In this document: positions 26,030-34,773 of the stretch, piece by piece | How the letters are laid out: every line of letters starts with the position of its first letter | Position numbering within the stretch: position 1 is the first letter of the stretch | Source of the DNA: Lignipirellula cremea | GTDB taxonomy: Bacteria; Planctomycetota; Planctomycetia; Pirellulales; Pirellulaceae | Direction: 5' to 3' | NCBI RefSeq assembly: GCF_007751035.1 | Contig: NZ_CP036433.1 | Coordinates: 2,275,001 to 2,339,000, forward strand | DNA: 64,000 nucleotides | Position numbers and translations under genes: made by a program | Notes under the pieces: model-generated | Told to the model about the DNA's origin: nothing | Database searches by the model: none | What the model saw: only the letters and a program-made list of their open reading frames with translations

Positions 26030-26647
26030 GGTCGGATTCCCAAAAAGTTGACGTTCAAAACCGCAGAGACCTGAACGCAACAACCATGCCGGAATACAGA
26101 CGCAGGTTCTTGTCGACCCCCGCTCTCACCCGTCGGGTCGGCGATTCTTGCGAAAAAACGGGGGTAAAAGGTCTCCCTCGCGGCGCTGCTCCCTTTTTTT
26201 TCAGCGACTCTCGACCGGAGCCAGCCTCTGCGAAACGACGGCCGCTTCCCTCGTCGCGGAAGCGGCAACCGGCAAAATCGCGCTGCATCTTTTTGCAGGG
26301 CATGAAAGATCTTGCATCTTCCCGCCCGGAAACGCCGCCCTGTCGCCAGCAACACGCTAGCGTCCGGCCTGTTCCGTCGCACGGGCGTCGATTGCCCGCG
26401 GAACAATGGGGGAATGTCGTCCGCCGTTAGCCGACGGCCAGCGGCCAGCTTCCTGCCTTTCTGGCAAAAAACTACCTTGGCGGACGTCCCGCAATTCATT
26501 ATCCTATCTAGATGCTTGAATGGGTTGCTCCGTTCCCACGGAGTGACGCCCGTCCCTCGTGGACGGTTCCTCAAGCGCCCTGCCTTCGGCAAATTGCCGG
26601 AGGACCAATCCCGCCCTTGCCCGCCCTGCCAGTTTGCGGATCAAATC
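26030..26647. other. Intergenic region between divergent genes
   Basis: This 618-base gap separates the TerB-like gene and the DUF1549/DUF1553 operon. A frame continuous with the latter gene extends back to 26312, but its residues are Arg/Pro-rich with no signal peptide, whereas the sequence from 26648 starts with a clean signal peptide. The region holds an eight-T run near 26192-26199 and a candidate promoter at 26477-26505. Nothing else is supported. Confidence 0.5.
26477..26505 (+). promoter_or_regulatory. Candidate sigma70 promoter for the DUF1549/DUF1501 operon
   Basis: TTGGCG (26477-26482), 17-base spacer, TATCCT (26500-26505). It would give a leader of about 135 bases before the start at 26648. 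Boxes are imperfect. Confidence 0.35.
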
Positions 26648-28435
26648 ATGCTGCGAGCCCTCCTTGTCCTGACGGCCGTTTGGTTGACCCTGGCAGTCTC
26701 TCCAGGCCGACAGATTTCCCAGGCGACCGCCGCGACTCCGCTGCATGTGCAGATCGATCAGCTGATCGAAAAGGCGCACCCCGATTTTCAGAAGATGGCG
26801 GCGCCGCCCGCCAGCGACGCCGAGTTCTTTCGCCGCGTCCACTTGGATCTGGTCGGCCTGATTCCCACGGCCGCAGAGACCCGCGCCTTTCTGGCGGACA
26901 AGGCGCCGACCGCAGAGAAACGTTCGCAACTGATCGCCCGCCTGCTGGACAGCCCAGAGCATGCCCGGCGGATGCAGTACGTGTTTGATGAAATGCTGGT
27001 CGAACGCCGGCGGGACAGTACCGTGGCCGATGCCGAATGGCGGGAGTATCTGCGGCAATCCTTCCAGCAGCACAAACCGTGGGATCAGCTGGCCGAAGAG
27101 ATCCTGGGGGCCGACGGCAAAGAGCTGCGTCCTGCGGCCAAGTTCTATCTGGCAAGAAACGCCGAGCTGGAAGTGGTCACGCGCGATGTGGGCCGGATTT
27201 TTCTCGGCGTGGATCTGGAATGCGCCCAGTGCCACGATCATCCTTCGATCGACGACTACTACCAGCGGCATTACTTTGGCATCAACGCGTTCCTGCAAAG
27301 GACGTATCTCTTTACCGACCCCAAAACCAAAGAGAAGGTGCTCGGCGAAAAAGCCGAAGGCGAGGCGAGTTTCACCTCGGTCTTCACGCAGGAGTCTGGC
27401 GAGACAGGACCACGGCTGATGGACCTGGAAGCGATCCCCGATCCCGACGGCACGGAGAAGCAGTATCTGCTGGCTCCCACCAAACAGCAGCGAGGCGTGC
27501 CGCGATACAGCCGCCGGGCCCAGCTGGCCAGGGCGATGGCGTCGGACCAGAACCGGCCCTTTCGCCGGAACATGGCCAACCGCTTGTGGGCCCTGATGAT
27601 GGGCCGCGGCCTGGTCGAGCCGCTCGACCTGCACACAGCCGACAACCCGCCGTCCCACCCCGAGGTGCTCGAACTGCTGACCGACGCCCTGCTGGAGCAG
27701 GACTACGATCTGGACTACCTCCTGCGCGAACTGGCCCTGACGAAAACGTACCAGCGCAGCAGTGAATACTCCGGCAGTAGTCCGCCGCCGGCGCCGGAAA
27801 CCTTTGCGATCGGGCTGCTCAAGCCGCTGTCGTCGGAACAACTTGCCTGGTCGGCCCTGCAGGCGACCGGCCTGCGGCAAGTGATGCTGGAGGCGAAGAT
27901 CGCCAGCCAGGAAAAGCAGAATGTCGCGCTGATCGCCGCCGCCAAAAAACAGGCCGCACTCCCGGCCGAAGAGCCGCCAGGCCCCGTTTACGAAGAGCCG
28001 CCCGCCCCGAACGCGCCGCCAGAAACCGCCGCCCCGTTGCCGATCGATACGGCCGATCTCCGCTGGCAAGAGGAAGTCCTGCACGAGGCATTCCAGGGCA
28101 GCGTGAACCAGTTTGTCACGTTGTTCTCCGAGCAGGCGGGCCAGACAACCACGTTCCAGGCCGCTCCCAGTCACGCCCTGTTCTTTATCAACGGCACTTT
28201 GATCCGCGACTGGCTGCAGCCTCAGCCCGGCCGGCTGACCGAGCGGCTCGCCCACATCGAACCGCCGGCAGCTTTGACCGAAGAGCTGTTCCTGGCCGTA
28301 CTCGGACGTGAACCAACCGCGGACGAAGCGACCGAGACGGTCGCCTACCTGGCGACGGTCGACGACCAGAAAGCGGCCCTCCAGGAACTGGCCTGGGCCT
28401 TGTTAAGCTCCGCCGAATTCCGCTTCAACCATTAG
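26648..28435 (+). CDS. Secreted DUF1549/DUF1553 protein with CxxCH motif
   Basis: A 595-residue exported protein. The signal peptide is MLRALLVLTAVWLTLAVSPG. DUF1549 follows, with ASDAEFFRRVHLDLVGLIPT at about 56-75 and ending in the haem-like LECAQCHDHPSIDDYY. DUF1553 covers roughly residues 290-590: RRAQLARAMASDQNRPFRRN, ANRLWALMMGRGLVEPLD, then PPSHPEVLELLTDALLEQDYDLD. Proteins of this type are encoded next to DUF1501 partners across Planctomycetota and are thought to be surface-associated, with unknown catalytic role; CxxCH hints at haem c but is not proof. A proline/glutamate-rich linker (about 440-465) interrupts DUF1553. It heads a four-gene candidate operon. Confidence 0.88.
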   Translation: MLRALLVLTAVWLTLAVSPGRQISQATAATPLHVQIDQLIEKAHPDFQKMAAPPASDAEFFRRVHLDLVGLIPTAAETRAFLADKAPTAEKRSQLIARLLDSPEHARRMQYVFDEMLVERRRDSTVADAEWREYLRQSFQQHKPWDQLAEEILGADGKELRPAAKFYLARNAELEVVTRDVGRIFLGVDLECAQCHDHPSIDDYYQRHYFGINAFLQRTYLFTDPKTKEKVLGEKAEGEASFTSVFTQESGETGPRLMDLEAIPDPDGTEKQYLLAPTKQQRGVPRYSRRAQLARAMASDQNRPFRRNMANRLWALMMGRGLVEPLDLHTADNPPSHPEVLELLTDALLEQDYDLDYLLRELALTKTYQRSSEYSGSSPPPAPETFAIGLLKPLSSEQLAWSALQATGLRQVMLEAKIASQEKQNVALIAAAKKQAALPAEEPPGPVYEEPPAPNAPPETAAPLPIDTADLRWQEEVLHEAFQGSVNQFVTLFSEQAGQTTTFQAAPSHALFFINGTLIRDWLQPQPGRLTERLAHIEPPAALTEELFLAVLGREPTADEATETVAYLATVDDQKAALQELAWALLSSAEFRFNH

Positions 28436-28510
28436 TACGCCGCCCGCAGATCCACCCGCAAAATCCCCCGCAGCGAACCTCCCGTTAACTCCAGGCCAGG
28501 AAATTACGCC

Positions 28511-29779
28511 ATGCGACGCGACGCCGGTTGTCCCCGTCTTGATCATCTCCTGTCGCGACGGTCGTTTATGGCCGCCACAGGCGCAGCAGCCGCAGGCATC
28601 GGTCTGGCCGGCGCCTTGCCTGCGGTCGCCACCGCGGCGCTGGTCGGAAAACAGAAACGCGTGCTGCAGATTTACCTGCAGGGCGGCCTCAGCCAGCTGG
28701 AGTCTTGGGATCCCAAGCCCGGCACTCGCTACGGCGGACCGTTCCGCGCCATCCCCACTTCGACGCCTGGCACGCACATCTCGGAACTGCTGCCGCATAC
28801 CGCACAGAGGATGCACCTGTTGTCGATTGTGCGGAGCATCAACATCAAAACGGGCGACCACGGCCAGGGCCGCCTGTTTATGGAAATGGGCCGCCGGGCC
28901 GGCGCCTTCCCGTATCTGGGATCCGTCGCGTCCCGTTACCTGACGCCAGCCAGCGCCGAGTTGCCGGGCTACATTCACATCAGCGGCCGCGGCCTGAACG
29001 ACAATACGTCCGCCTTCCTGGGCGCCCGTTACAGCCAGCTGAAATTGACCGGCCCGGAAGCCCCGCCCAATTTGGAATCGCCCGCAGGCGTTACGGCCGA
29101 AGCGGCTCGCCGGCAGGAAGAGTTCCGCCAGCGGATCAGCGCCCGGTTCGCCAGTCGCGGCGGCCAGCCGGCGCTCACGGAGGCCTTTGAGTCCTCCTAC
29201 TCCATGGCCGATAAACTCATGCAGCGCCAGTCGCTGTTTGAACAAGAGCCGACCGCCAAAGAGAAGGAACGCTACGGCGAACATGATTTTGGCGTCAACT
29301 GCCTGCTGGCTAAACGTCTGCTGGAAAACGGCGCCACCTGCGTGAAAGTGACCCATCACGGGTACGATACGCACGCCGAGAATTTCAACTTCCACCTGGA
29401 GCAGCTGGGCGAGTTCGATCGCACCTTCAGCATGCTGCTGGACGACATCTACGACGCCGGCATGCTCGACAGCACCCTGGTAATGGTCATGTCAGAGTTT
29501 GGCCGCACGCCCAAAATCAACCAGCGTTACGGTCGCGATCACTGGGGCACGGCGTGGTCGATCGCCCTGGGCGGCTGCGGCATCCAGCCCGGCGCAGTGA
29601 TCGGTTCTACTAACGAAGAGGGCACCGCGGTCGCTGACCGTGAAGTCGACGCGGGGCACCTGTTCCACACGTACCTGCAGGCCCTGGGCATCGACAGTTA
29701 TTCCAACCACGACCTGGGCGGACGCACCGTGCCAATGGGCGACCCGGCGAAATCCCCCATCAAGGAGTTGCTGGCATGA
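28511..29779 (+). CDS. DUF1501 protein, Tat-exported
   Basis: A 422-residue DUF1501 protein with twin-arginine signal LLSRRSFMAATGAAAAGIGL (about 14-33). Core blocks are VLQIYLQGGLSQLESWDPKP, HLLSIVRSINIKTGDHGQGR, CVKVTHHGYDTHAENFN, TLVMVMSEFGRTPKI and YGRDHWGTAWSIALGGCGI. It starts 75 bases after the DUF1549/DUF1553 gene and its last bases overlap the WD40 gene by ATGA, so translational coupling is likely. The DUF1549/DUF1553-DUF1501 pairing is recurrent in this phylum. The protein is expected to fold in the cytoplasm, possibly with a metal, before export. Confidence 0.91.
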   Translation: MRRDAGCPRLDHLLSRRSFMAATGAAAAGIGLAGALPAVATAALVGKQKRVLQIYLQGGLSQLESWDPKPGTRYGGPFRAIPTSTPGTHISELLPHTAQRMHLLSIVRSINIKTGDHGQGRLFMEMGRRAGAFPYLGSVASRYLTPASAELPGYIHISGRGLNDNTSAFLGARYSQLKLTGPEAPPNLESPAGVTAEAARRQEEFRQRISARFASRGGQPALTEAFESSYSMADKLMQRQSLFEQEPTAKEKERYGEHDFGVNCLLAKRLLENGATCVKVTHHGYDTHAENFNFHLEQLGEFDRTFSMLLDDIYDAGMLDSTLVMVMSEFGRTPKINQRYGRDHWGTAWSIALGGCGIQPGAVIGSTNEEGTAVADREVDAGHLFHTYLQALGIDSYSNHDLGGRTVPMGDPAKSPIKELLA

Positions 29780-30864
29780 GCGAGCAAACCCCCAATGCCG
29801 CGCCTGGGAAAACCGCGTTCGACGAACCGCCCGCTCCGCAGCGGCAGCCGATCGACGCCCCGCTCGATATTCAGCAGACGCACAAAATCGCCGAGTTTGA
29901 GCACGACTATCCCCTGACGCACTGTCGCTTTGATCCGACCGGCCGCTATGTTTTCGCCGGCGCCGAAGATTTTAACATCTACCGCTGGGACCTGGCGTCT
30001 GGAGCCGCTTCCAAAACGCCGTTCACGGGGCATCACAGCTGGGTCCGTTCGGTCGACTTGTCGCCCGACGGCCAGACGCTTTACACGGGCGGATACGACG
30101 ACTGCATTGGCGTCTGGTCGGCCGACGCCGATCTGCCCCAGCCAGAGCAAATGGTCGAGGCCCATCGCGGCTGGGTCCGCTGGGTGCGGGTCAGCCCCGA
30201 CGGGAAACGGCTGGCCTCGTGCGGCAATGATAACCTCGTCAAAATCTGGAACCTGCCCGACATGTCGCCGTCGCACGTGCTGGCGGGACACCAGCGATAC
30301 CCTTACGCGGTGGCCTTTCATCCCGACGGCGAGCGGCTGGTTTCGTTCGACCTGATGGGCGTCGTCAAAGAGTGGAGCCTGGCGACGGGCGAAGAGCTGC
30401 GCACGCTGGAAGCGAAGGTCATGTGGGGCTACGACAAAGTCTTTGCGGCCGACATGGGCGGAGCTCGCGACCTGCGTTTCAGCCCTAACGGCAGCGGTCT
30501 GGCCGTCGCGGGACTTACCAACCTGAAGAACGCGTTTGCCGGCACGCACGACCCGATGATCCTGGTCTTCGACTGGGACAAAGGAGAGCCCCGCTATCAG
30601 TTCATCGACGCCGACTTTGGCGGCATGGCCTGGGGCGCCCTGTTTCATCCCGACGGCCTGCTGATTGGCGGCGGCTCCCCCCGAGCTGGCGCCAAAGGAG
30701 TGCTCTGGTTCCTGAAAGAAGGGGAAGAGAAGCCCGTCCATACAGTCCCCCTGAGTCACGGCTCCCGCGGCATCGACCTGTCGCCCGACGGCAAGCTGCT
30801 GGCCGTCGCCCAGGTCGACAATCGCCTGACCGTCTATCAAATGACGGCCCCGGCGGTGCAGTAA
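29776..30864 (+). CDS. WD40-repeat beta-propeller protein
   Basis: A 362-residue protein with no signal peptide. Repeats with the GH-x(n)-SPDG-x(n)-W(S/N) pattern are clear: THCRFDPTGRYVFAGAEDF, VRSVDLSPDGQTLYTGGYDD, VRWVRVSPDGKRLASCGND then KIWNL, and later RGIDLSPDGKLLAVAQVDN. About six or seven blades are likely, interrupted by a longer loop around KVMWGYDKVFAADMGGAR. It should be a scaffold for protein contacts. The ATGA overlap with the preceding DUF1501 gene ties it to that module, although its predicted cytoplasmic location contrasts with the exported neighbours. Confidence 0.88.
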   Translation: MSEQTPNAAPGKTAFDEPPAPQRQPIDAPLDIQQTHKIAEFEHDYPLTHCRFDPTGRYVFAGAEDFNIYRWDLASGAASKTPFTGHHSWVRSVDLSPDGQTLYTGGYDDCIGVWSADADLPQPEQMVEAHRGWVRWVRVSPDGKRLASCGNDNLVKIWNLPDMSPSHVLAGHQRYPYAVAFHPDGERLVSFDLMGVVKEWSLATGEELRTLEAKVMWGYDKVFAADMGGARDLRFSPNGSGLAVAGLTNLKNAFAGTHDPMILVFDWDKGEPRYQFIDADFGGMAWGALFHPDGLLIGGGSPRAGAKGVLWFLKEGEEKPVHTVPLSHGSRGIDLSPDGKLLAVAQVDNRLTVYQMTAPAVQ

Positions 30865-30909
30865 CCCCACGGCGTTCCCGCCACCCGCTCCTCCCTGCCG
30901 AGAATCGCA

Positions 30910-32073
30910 ATGCGCACGTTCCTGCTGGCGGCGACCTGCCTGCTCACGGCCAGCCTGCTGGCCAGCGGCGCAGAACCAGAAGCCGTACCCTTCCAGACCG
31001 ACGTCTTTGAGGGCGGGCAAGGCGGCTATCATGCCTATCGCATTCCATCGCTCGTCACCACGCCGGACGGAGCCCTGCTACTGTTTTGCGAAGCCCGCAA
31101 AGCGAGCCTGTCCGACGATGGCGACATTGATCTGCTGATGCGCCGCAGCGAAGATGGCGGCCGCACCTGGCAGGAGCCCCAATTGCTGCGGGAAGAAGGC
31201 GGCGACGCCCCCGTCAAATTCGGCAACCCGACCGCCGTCGTTGATCGAGAGACCAAAGTCATCTGGCTGGCCGTCAATCGGGATGTTCTCGATCCGCAGG
31301 GCGCCCGGGGCGGCGGCTCGCTGGAGCTCCTCCGCAGCGACGACGACGGCAAAACCTGGTCGCTGCCGATCGACATCTCCGCTGCCATCAAACGTGCCGA
31401 CTGGCGTCATTACGCCTTTGGCCCTGGAATTGGCGTGCAATTGGAGCACGGCCCCCACCGAGGCCGCCTGATCCTGTCGGCCAACTATCGCACCTCCTTC
31501 AATAAACGCACGCCAAGCTGGTCCCATATTCTGTACAGCGACGACCACGGCGAAACCTGGCGCCGCGGCGGTCAACTGGGCCAGTACACCAACGAGTGCC
31601 AGGTGGTGGAAACGCTTGCGGGCGGAAAATCGGGACTGCTGTTCAACGCCCGCAACCACTGGGGCCGCGCGGGCTCGCCGGAGAAATCAGGGCATCGCCT
31701 GGTCGCCCGCAGCCAGGACGGCGGAGCCACCTGGGCCGACGAAGCGATGGATCCCGCGCTGTCCGATCCGCCCTGCCAGGCCAGCCTGTTCCGCTACTCC
31801 TGGCCGACCGCCGCGGCGCCGGGCCGCATCCTGTTCGCCAATCCAGCCGGCCCCGGTCGCAGCCATCTCACCCTCCGTCAAAGCCGCGATGAAGGCCGCA
31901 CCTGGCCTGTGGCCAAGGTCCTGTGCGCCGAATCGTCCGCCTACAGTTGCATCACCCGCCTGGCCGACGGGCAAGTCGGCGTTATTTTTGAACGGGACAA
32001 CTATCGAAAGCTGACGTTCGTCTCTTTCCCGCTCGCCTGGCTGGACGAACCGGACTCGATCGACCGAAAATAA
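30910..32073 (+). CDS. Secreted sialidase-family (exo-alpha-sialidase, BNR) protein
   Basis: A 387-residue exported protein with signal peptide MRTFLLAATCLLTASLLASG. A YRIPSL motif (the FRIP element whose Arg begins the catalytic triad) is followed by five Asp-box/BNR repeats: SEDGGRTW, SDDDGKTW, SDDHGETW, SQDGGATW and SRDEGRTW. These define a six-bladed GH33-type propeller. Glu in NECQVVETL and Tyr in the C-terminal half are plausible partners for the catalytic site. It would remove terminal sialic acid or a related keto-sugar from glycans, but planctomycete BNR proteins may act on other sugars. It is the fourth gene of the DUF1549/DUF1501 cluster, 45 bases after the WD40 gene. Confidence 0.85.
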   Translation: MRTFLLAATCLLTASLLASGAEPEAVPFQTDVFEGGQGGYHAYRIPSLVTTPDGALLLFCEARKASLSDDGDIDLLMRRSEDGGRTWQEPQLLREEGGDAPVKFGNPTAVVDRETKVIWLAVNRDVLDPQGARGGGSLELLRSDDDGKTWSLPIDISAAIKRADWRHYAFGPGIGVQLEHGPHRGRLILSANYRTSFNKRTPSWSHILYSDDHGETWRRGGQLGQYTNECQVVETLAGGKSGLLFNARNHWGRAGSPEKSGHRLVARSQDGGATWADEAMDPALSDPPCQASLFRYSWPTAAAPGRILFANPAGPGRSHLTLRQSRDEGRTWPVAKVLCAESSAYSCITRLADGQVGVIFERDNYRKLTFVSFPLAWLDEPDSIDRK

Positions 32074-32089
32074 ACGGCCGCCGGTCGTG

Positions 32090-32099
32090 TGCGTCAAAC
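32090..32099. repeat. Solitary TGCGTCAAAC motif
   Basis: An exact extra copy of the 10-bp terminal repeat that bounds the element at 6327-6443, located between the sialidase gene and ruvB. No mirrored partner is near, so it may be a decayed half-element. Confidence 0.4.
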
Positions 32100-32256
32100 C
32101 GTTTTGGGGCAAGCGGAAGTGCAGTCGCACGAATTGAACCGCCTTGCCCTGTCTTCTATTTCGATTCCCCTTTATATTAGGGGACGTATTGAACGCATGT
32201 ACGCCAGCGTCTTTTCTGAAGACGCTGGTTCCGCTTCCCTTTCCCTGGGCGACGCG

Positions 32257-33258
32257 ATGGCCCGCGAACCCATTCTCAGCGCATCCACCAACGACGATGA
32301 AATCAATCATCGCCTGCGCCCCCAATATATGCGCGACATGATCGGTCAGCGCGATGTGATTGAGCGACTGCAGATTTCGATCTCGGCAGCCATGAAACGC
32401 GGGGAGCCGTTGTCGCATGTGCTGTTCGACGGCCCGCCCGGCCTGGGAAAAACGACCTTCGCCACGGTTATCCCGCGGGAACTGGGGGTGAACGTGCATC
32501 TGGCCAGCGGCCCCACTTTGAAAGCGCCCAAGGATCTGGTGCCGTTTCTGACCAACCTGCAGGAACGCTCGGTGCTGTTCATCGACGAAATCCACCGTAT
32601 GCCTCGCGGCGTCGAAGAATACCTGTACACGGCGATGGAAGATTTTCGCATCGACCTGGTGCTGGGCGAAGGGGTCAACGCCCGCACCCATAACCTGCCG
32701 CTCAAACCGTTTACGCTGATTGGCGCCACCACCCGGGCGGGCATGCTCTCCGGCCCGCTCCGCGACCGCTTTCCCATCCGCGAGCATCTGGGCTTTTACG
32801 ACCTGTCGGAAATGACCCGCATTGTGCAGCGCAGCGCCACCAAGCTGAAGATCGATACCGATCCCGACGCGGCCCTGGAACTGGCCCGCCGTTCGCGCAG
32901 CACCCCCCGCATCGCCAACACCCGCCTGCTCTGGGTGCGCGACTACGCGGAAACGAAAGCAAACGGCATCATTACGGTTCCCGTCGCTCTCGACGCGCTC
33001 GCCATGCTGGAGATCGACACGCTGGGACTCGACAAACAGGATCGCGCCTACCTGACGACCCTGGTCCGTGTGTTCGGCGGCGGTCCCGCCGGCGTAGAAG
33101 CGATCGCCCATACCATGAACACGGCGGCCGATACTCTCAGCGACGAAGTCGAGCCCTACCTGTTGCGACTGGAACTGGTTGTCCGCACCCCCCGGGGGCG
33201 AATGGCGACCGCGAAAGCGTACCAGCACCTGCAGCTCAATATGCCGACCGATGGCTGA
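32257..33258 (+). CDS. ruvB: Holliday junction branch-migration helicase subunit B
   Basis: A 333-residue AAA+ motor of RuvAB. Visible are RPQYMRDMIGQRDV at the N-terminus, Walker A DGPPGLGKTTFA (from residue 58), Walker B SVLFIDEIHRMPRGVEEYLY, sensor 1 TLIGATTRAGMLSGPLRDRF with the arginine finger, the TPRIANTRLL sensor-2 helix, and the C-terminal winged helix with RTPRGRMATAKAYQHL. RuvA and RuvC are not adjacent. An in-frame ATG at 32197 would add 20 residues; I chose 32257 because the distance to the conserved RLRP block then matches typical RuvB, but neither start has a clear ribosome site. Confidence 0.95.
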   Translation: MAREPILSASTNDDEINHRLRPQYMRDMIGQRDVIERLQISISAAMKRGEPLSHVLFDGPPGLGKTTFATVIPRELGVNVHLASGPTLKAPKDLVPFLTNLQERSVLFIDEIHRMPRGVEEYLYTAMEDFRIDLVLGEGVNARTHNLPLKPFTLIGATTRAGMLSGPLRDRFPIREHLGFYDLSEMTRIVQRSATKLKIDTDPDAALELARRSRSTPRIANTRLLWVRDYAETKANGIITVPVALDALAMLEIDTLGLDKQDRAYLTTLVRVFGGGPAGVEAIAHTMNTAADTLSDEVEPYLLRLELVVRTPRGRMATAKAYQHLQLNMPTDG

Positions 33259-33605
33259 TTTTACACCTGGGCGTTCGCCCTTCCGGCCTGCATCTGCTAT
33301 CTCATGCGGGTTTTATTCTAGACGCAAGTTCTTGTTTTAATAGCACTTGTGTCGAAACGTCGAGCTGATCCGGACTCGTCGATTTGGGGGACACGTACCA
33401 GGCGTCGACGGCCTGGCGGAAGACGCCTTGTCGTGAATTGCTGGTTTTTCAGGTTTTGCTTTCTGCAGGGGGGTGTGACCTTCCCTAACCTAGGCCTATA
33501 CTGTTTCGTACCCCCCACGAGCTGATAACCGTTCCGGCTCAGCGAACGAATCCGCGACGCCCAGACGACGAGCCAGCTCGTCACCCATTCCTGCAGGAGA
33601 AATTG
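33259..33605. other. Intergenic region upstream of response regulator
   Basis: This 347-base gap contains a hairpin with AGGCGTC (33400-33406) and GACGCCT (33422-33428) arms, a T-rich stretch around 33445-33457, a candidate promoter at 33475-33502 and an AGGAGA ribosome site at 33595-33600. No gene is visible. Confidence 0.5.
33475..33502 (+). promoter_or_regulatory. Candidate sigma70 promoter of the NarL-type regulator
   Basis: GTGACC (33475-33480), 16-base spacer, TATACT (33497-33502). The -10 is good and the -35 partial. It would start transcription about 95 bases before the gene. Confidence 0.4.
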
Positions 33606-34241
33606 ATGACGACCCGCATTCTTGTCGCCGATGACCACGAAATGGTTCGCTGCGGCATTGTCGCCCTGTTGAAAGACACGGAAATCGAAGTCGCCTATGA
33701 GGCTTCCTCAGGAAAGGAAGCGGAAGCGCTTGCACTGGAAAAAACCGACATCGATGTGGTCGTGCTCGACGTTCGCATGCCCGACGGAGACGGCCTGACC
33801 GCGTTGAATCGAATTATCCTGGAACGGCCCAATATGGCTGTCCTGATGCTGTCGACTTACGATAACCCCACCTATGTTGCTCGTTCGGTCGCCCTGGGCG
33901 CCAAAGGCTACGTGCTGAAAGGGACCGACCGCGATGTGCTGATCGATACCATTCGCAAAGCAGCCAGCGGGGAGAATGCCTGGACCCGCGACGAACTCCG
34001 CCGCGTGACGGGCGCCCTGGCGACGCCGCGTCTGAACGCCAACGTGGAAGTGCCGCTGACCCAGCGCGAAAGCGAAGTCCTGCGCCAGCTAGCCCTCGGT
34101 CTCACCAACAAAGAAATCGCCCAGGCGTTACACATCAGCTACGAAACGGTCAAAGAGCACGTCCAGCACATTTTGCGCAAGGTTGGCGTGAGCGATCGCA
34201 CCCAGGCAGCCGTCTGGGCGGTGCGCAACGACCTGGTCTAA
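33606..34241 (+). CDS. NarL/FixJ-type response regulator
   Basis: A 211-residue two-domain regulator. The receiver domain has the acidic pair DD (9-10), phospho-acceptor Asp55 in VVLDVRMPDGDG, and Lys105 in KGYVLKGT. The LuxR-type helix-turn-helix (about 150-205) shows LTQRESEVLRQLALGLTNKE and ISYETVKEHVQHILRKVG. It should bind DNA as a phosphorylation-dependent dimer. No histidine kinase is adjacent, so it is an orphan or is served in trans. AGGAGA lies five bases before ATG 33606. A universal stress protein gene follows after 80 bases with its own candidate promoter and could be a target. Confidence 0.92.
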   Translation: MTTRILVADDHEMVRCGIVALLKDTEIEVAYEASSGKEAEALALEKTDIDVVVLDVRMPDGDGLTALNRIILERPNMAVLMLSTYDNPTYVARSVALGAKGYVLKGTDRDVLIDTIRKAASGENAWTRDELRRVTGALATPRLNANVEVPLTQRESEVLRQLALGLTNKEIAQALHISYETVKEHVQHILRKVGVSDRTQAAVWAVRNDLV

Positions 34242-34256
34242 AGCGACAACGTCCAC

Positions 34257-34287
34257 TTGAAATGAAAGCGTTCTGATTCGGTAAAAT
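34257..34287 (+). promoter_or_regulatory. Candidate sigma70 promoter of the universal stress protein gene
   Basis: TTGAAA (34257-34262), 19-base spacer, TAAAAT (34282-34287), about 35 bases before ATG 34322. Spacer is longer than ideal. Confidence 0.35.
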
Positions 34288-34321
34288 GAGGGCTTACCCT
34301 CACCCTTCTGGAGTAGCCCTG

Positions 34322-34750
34322 ATGCCGTTTCCCACGCCGAACCATATCGTGGTTCCTGTCGACTTTTCCGCTGACGCCTTTGCCGCGCTAGATCTGGCGA
34401 TCGAAACGGCCAACGCCGCCTCCGACATTACTGTAGTGCACGTGCTGCCCCACCTGTCGCCCATGGAGCCAGGCGTCGCCTGGAAAACAGTCGACGATGA
34501 AAAGCGGGCGCAGCACGTGCGGGAAGCCTTTGAGAAGCGGCTGACCGACGCGAAGTACGAAGGCTTGAACTACCACGTGGTCGTCGGCGATCCTGGTCGC
34601 AGCATCGCCGACTTTGCGGCGAAAAAAGGCGCCGATCTGATCGTGGTGCCTTCGCATGGCCGATCAGGCCTGCAGGAAATCCTGCTGGGATCCGTCGCCG
34701 AACGGGTCGTCCGCCTGGCCCATTGCCCCGTACTGGTGATTCGCAAGTAG
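34322..34750 (+). CDS. Universal stress protein, UspA family
   Basis: A 142-residue single-domain Usp. It starts with the beta1 strand HIVVPVDFSADAFAALDLAI containing the nucleotide-contact Asp. It ends with VPSHGRSGLQEILLGSVAER followed by LAHCPVLVI, matching the ATP-binding GxxGx(9)GS signature of the UspFG/MJ0577-type, so ATP binding is likely. GGAG lies eight bases before ATG 34322; the longer frame from 34286 is not needed. It is convergent to the next gene with only 23 bases between. Confidence 0.9.
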   Translation: MPFPTPNHIVVPVDFSADAFAALDLAIETANAASDITVVHVLPHLSPMEPGVAWKTVDDEKRAQHVREAFEKRLTDAKYEGLNYHVVVGDPGRSIADFAAKKGADLIVVPSHGRSGLQEILLGSVAERVVRLAHCPVLVIRK

Positions 34751-34773
34751 TTGCGTTTTCGCCGCCCTGCCGG

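Noticed and set aside
26312-26647. Upstream extension of the DUF1549/DUF1553 gene
   Set aside because: Would add 112 Arg/Pro-rich residues ahead of a clean signal peptide that begins at 26648.
31687-33228. A 513-codon leftward open frame across the sialidase and ruvB genes
   Set aside because: Spans two well-supported genes on the other strand and shows no family motif; long antisense frames are expected at this GC content.
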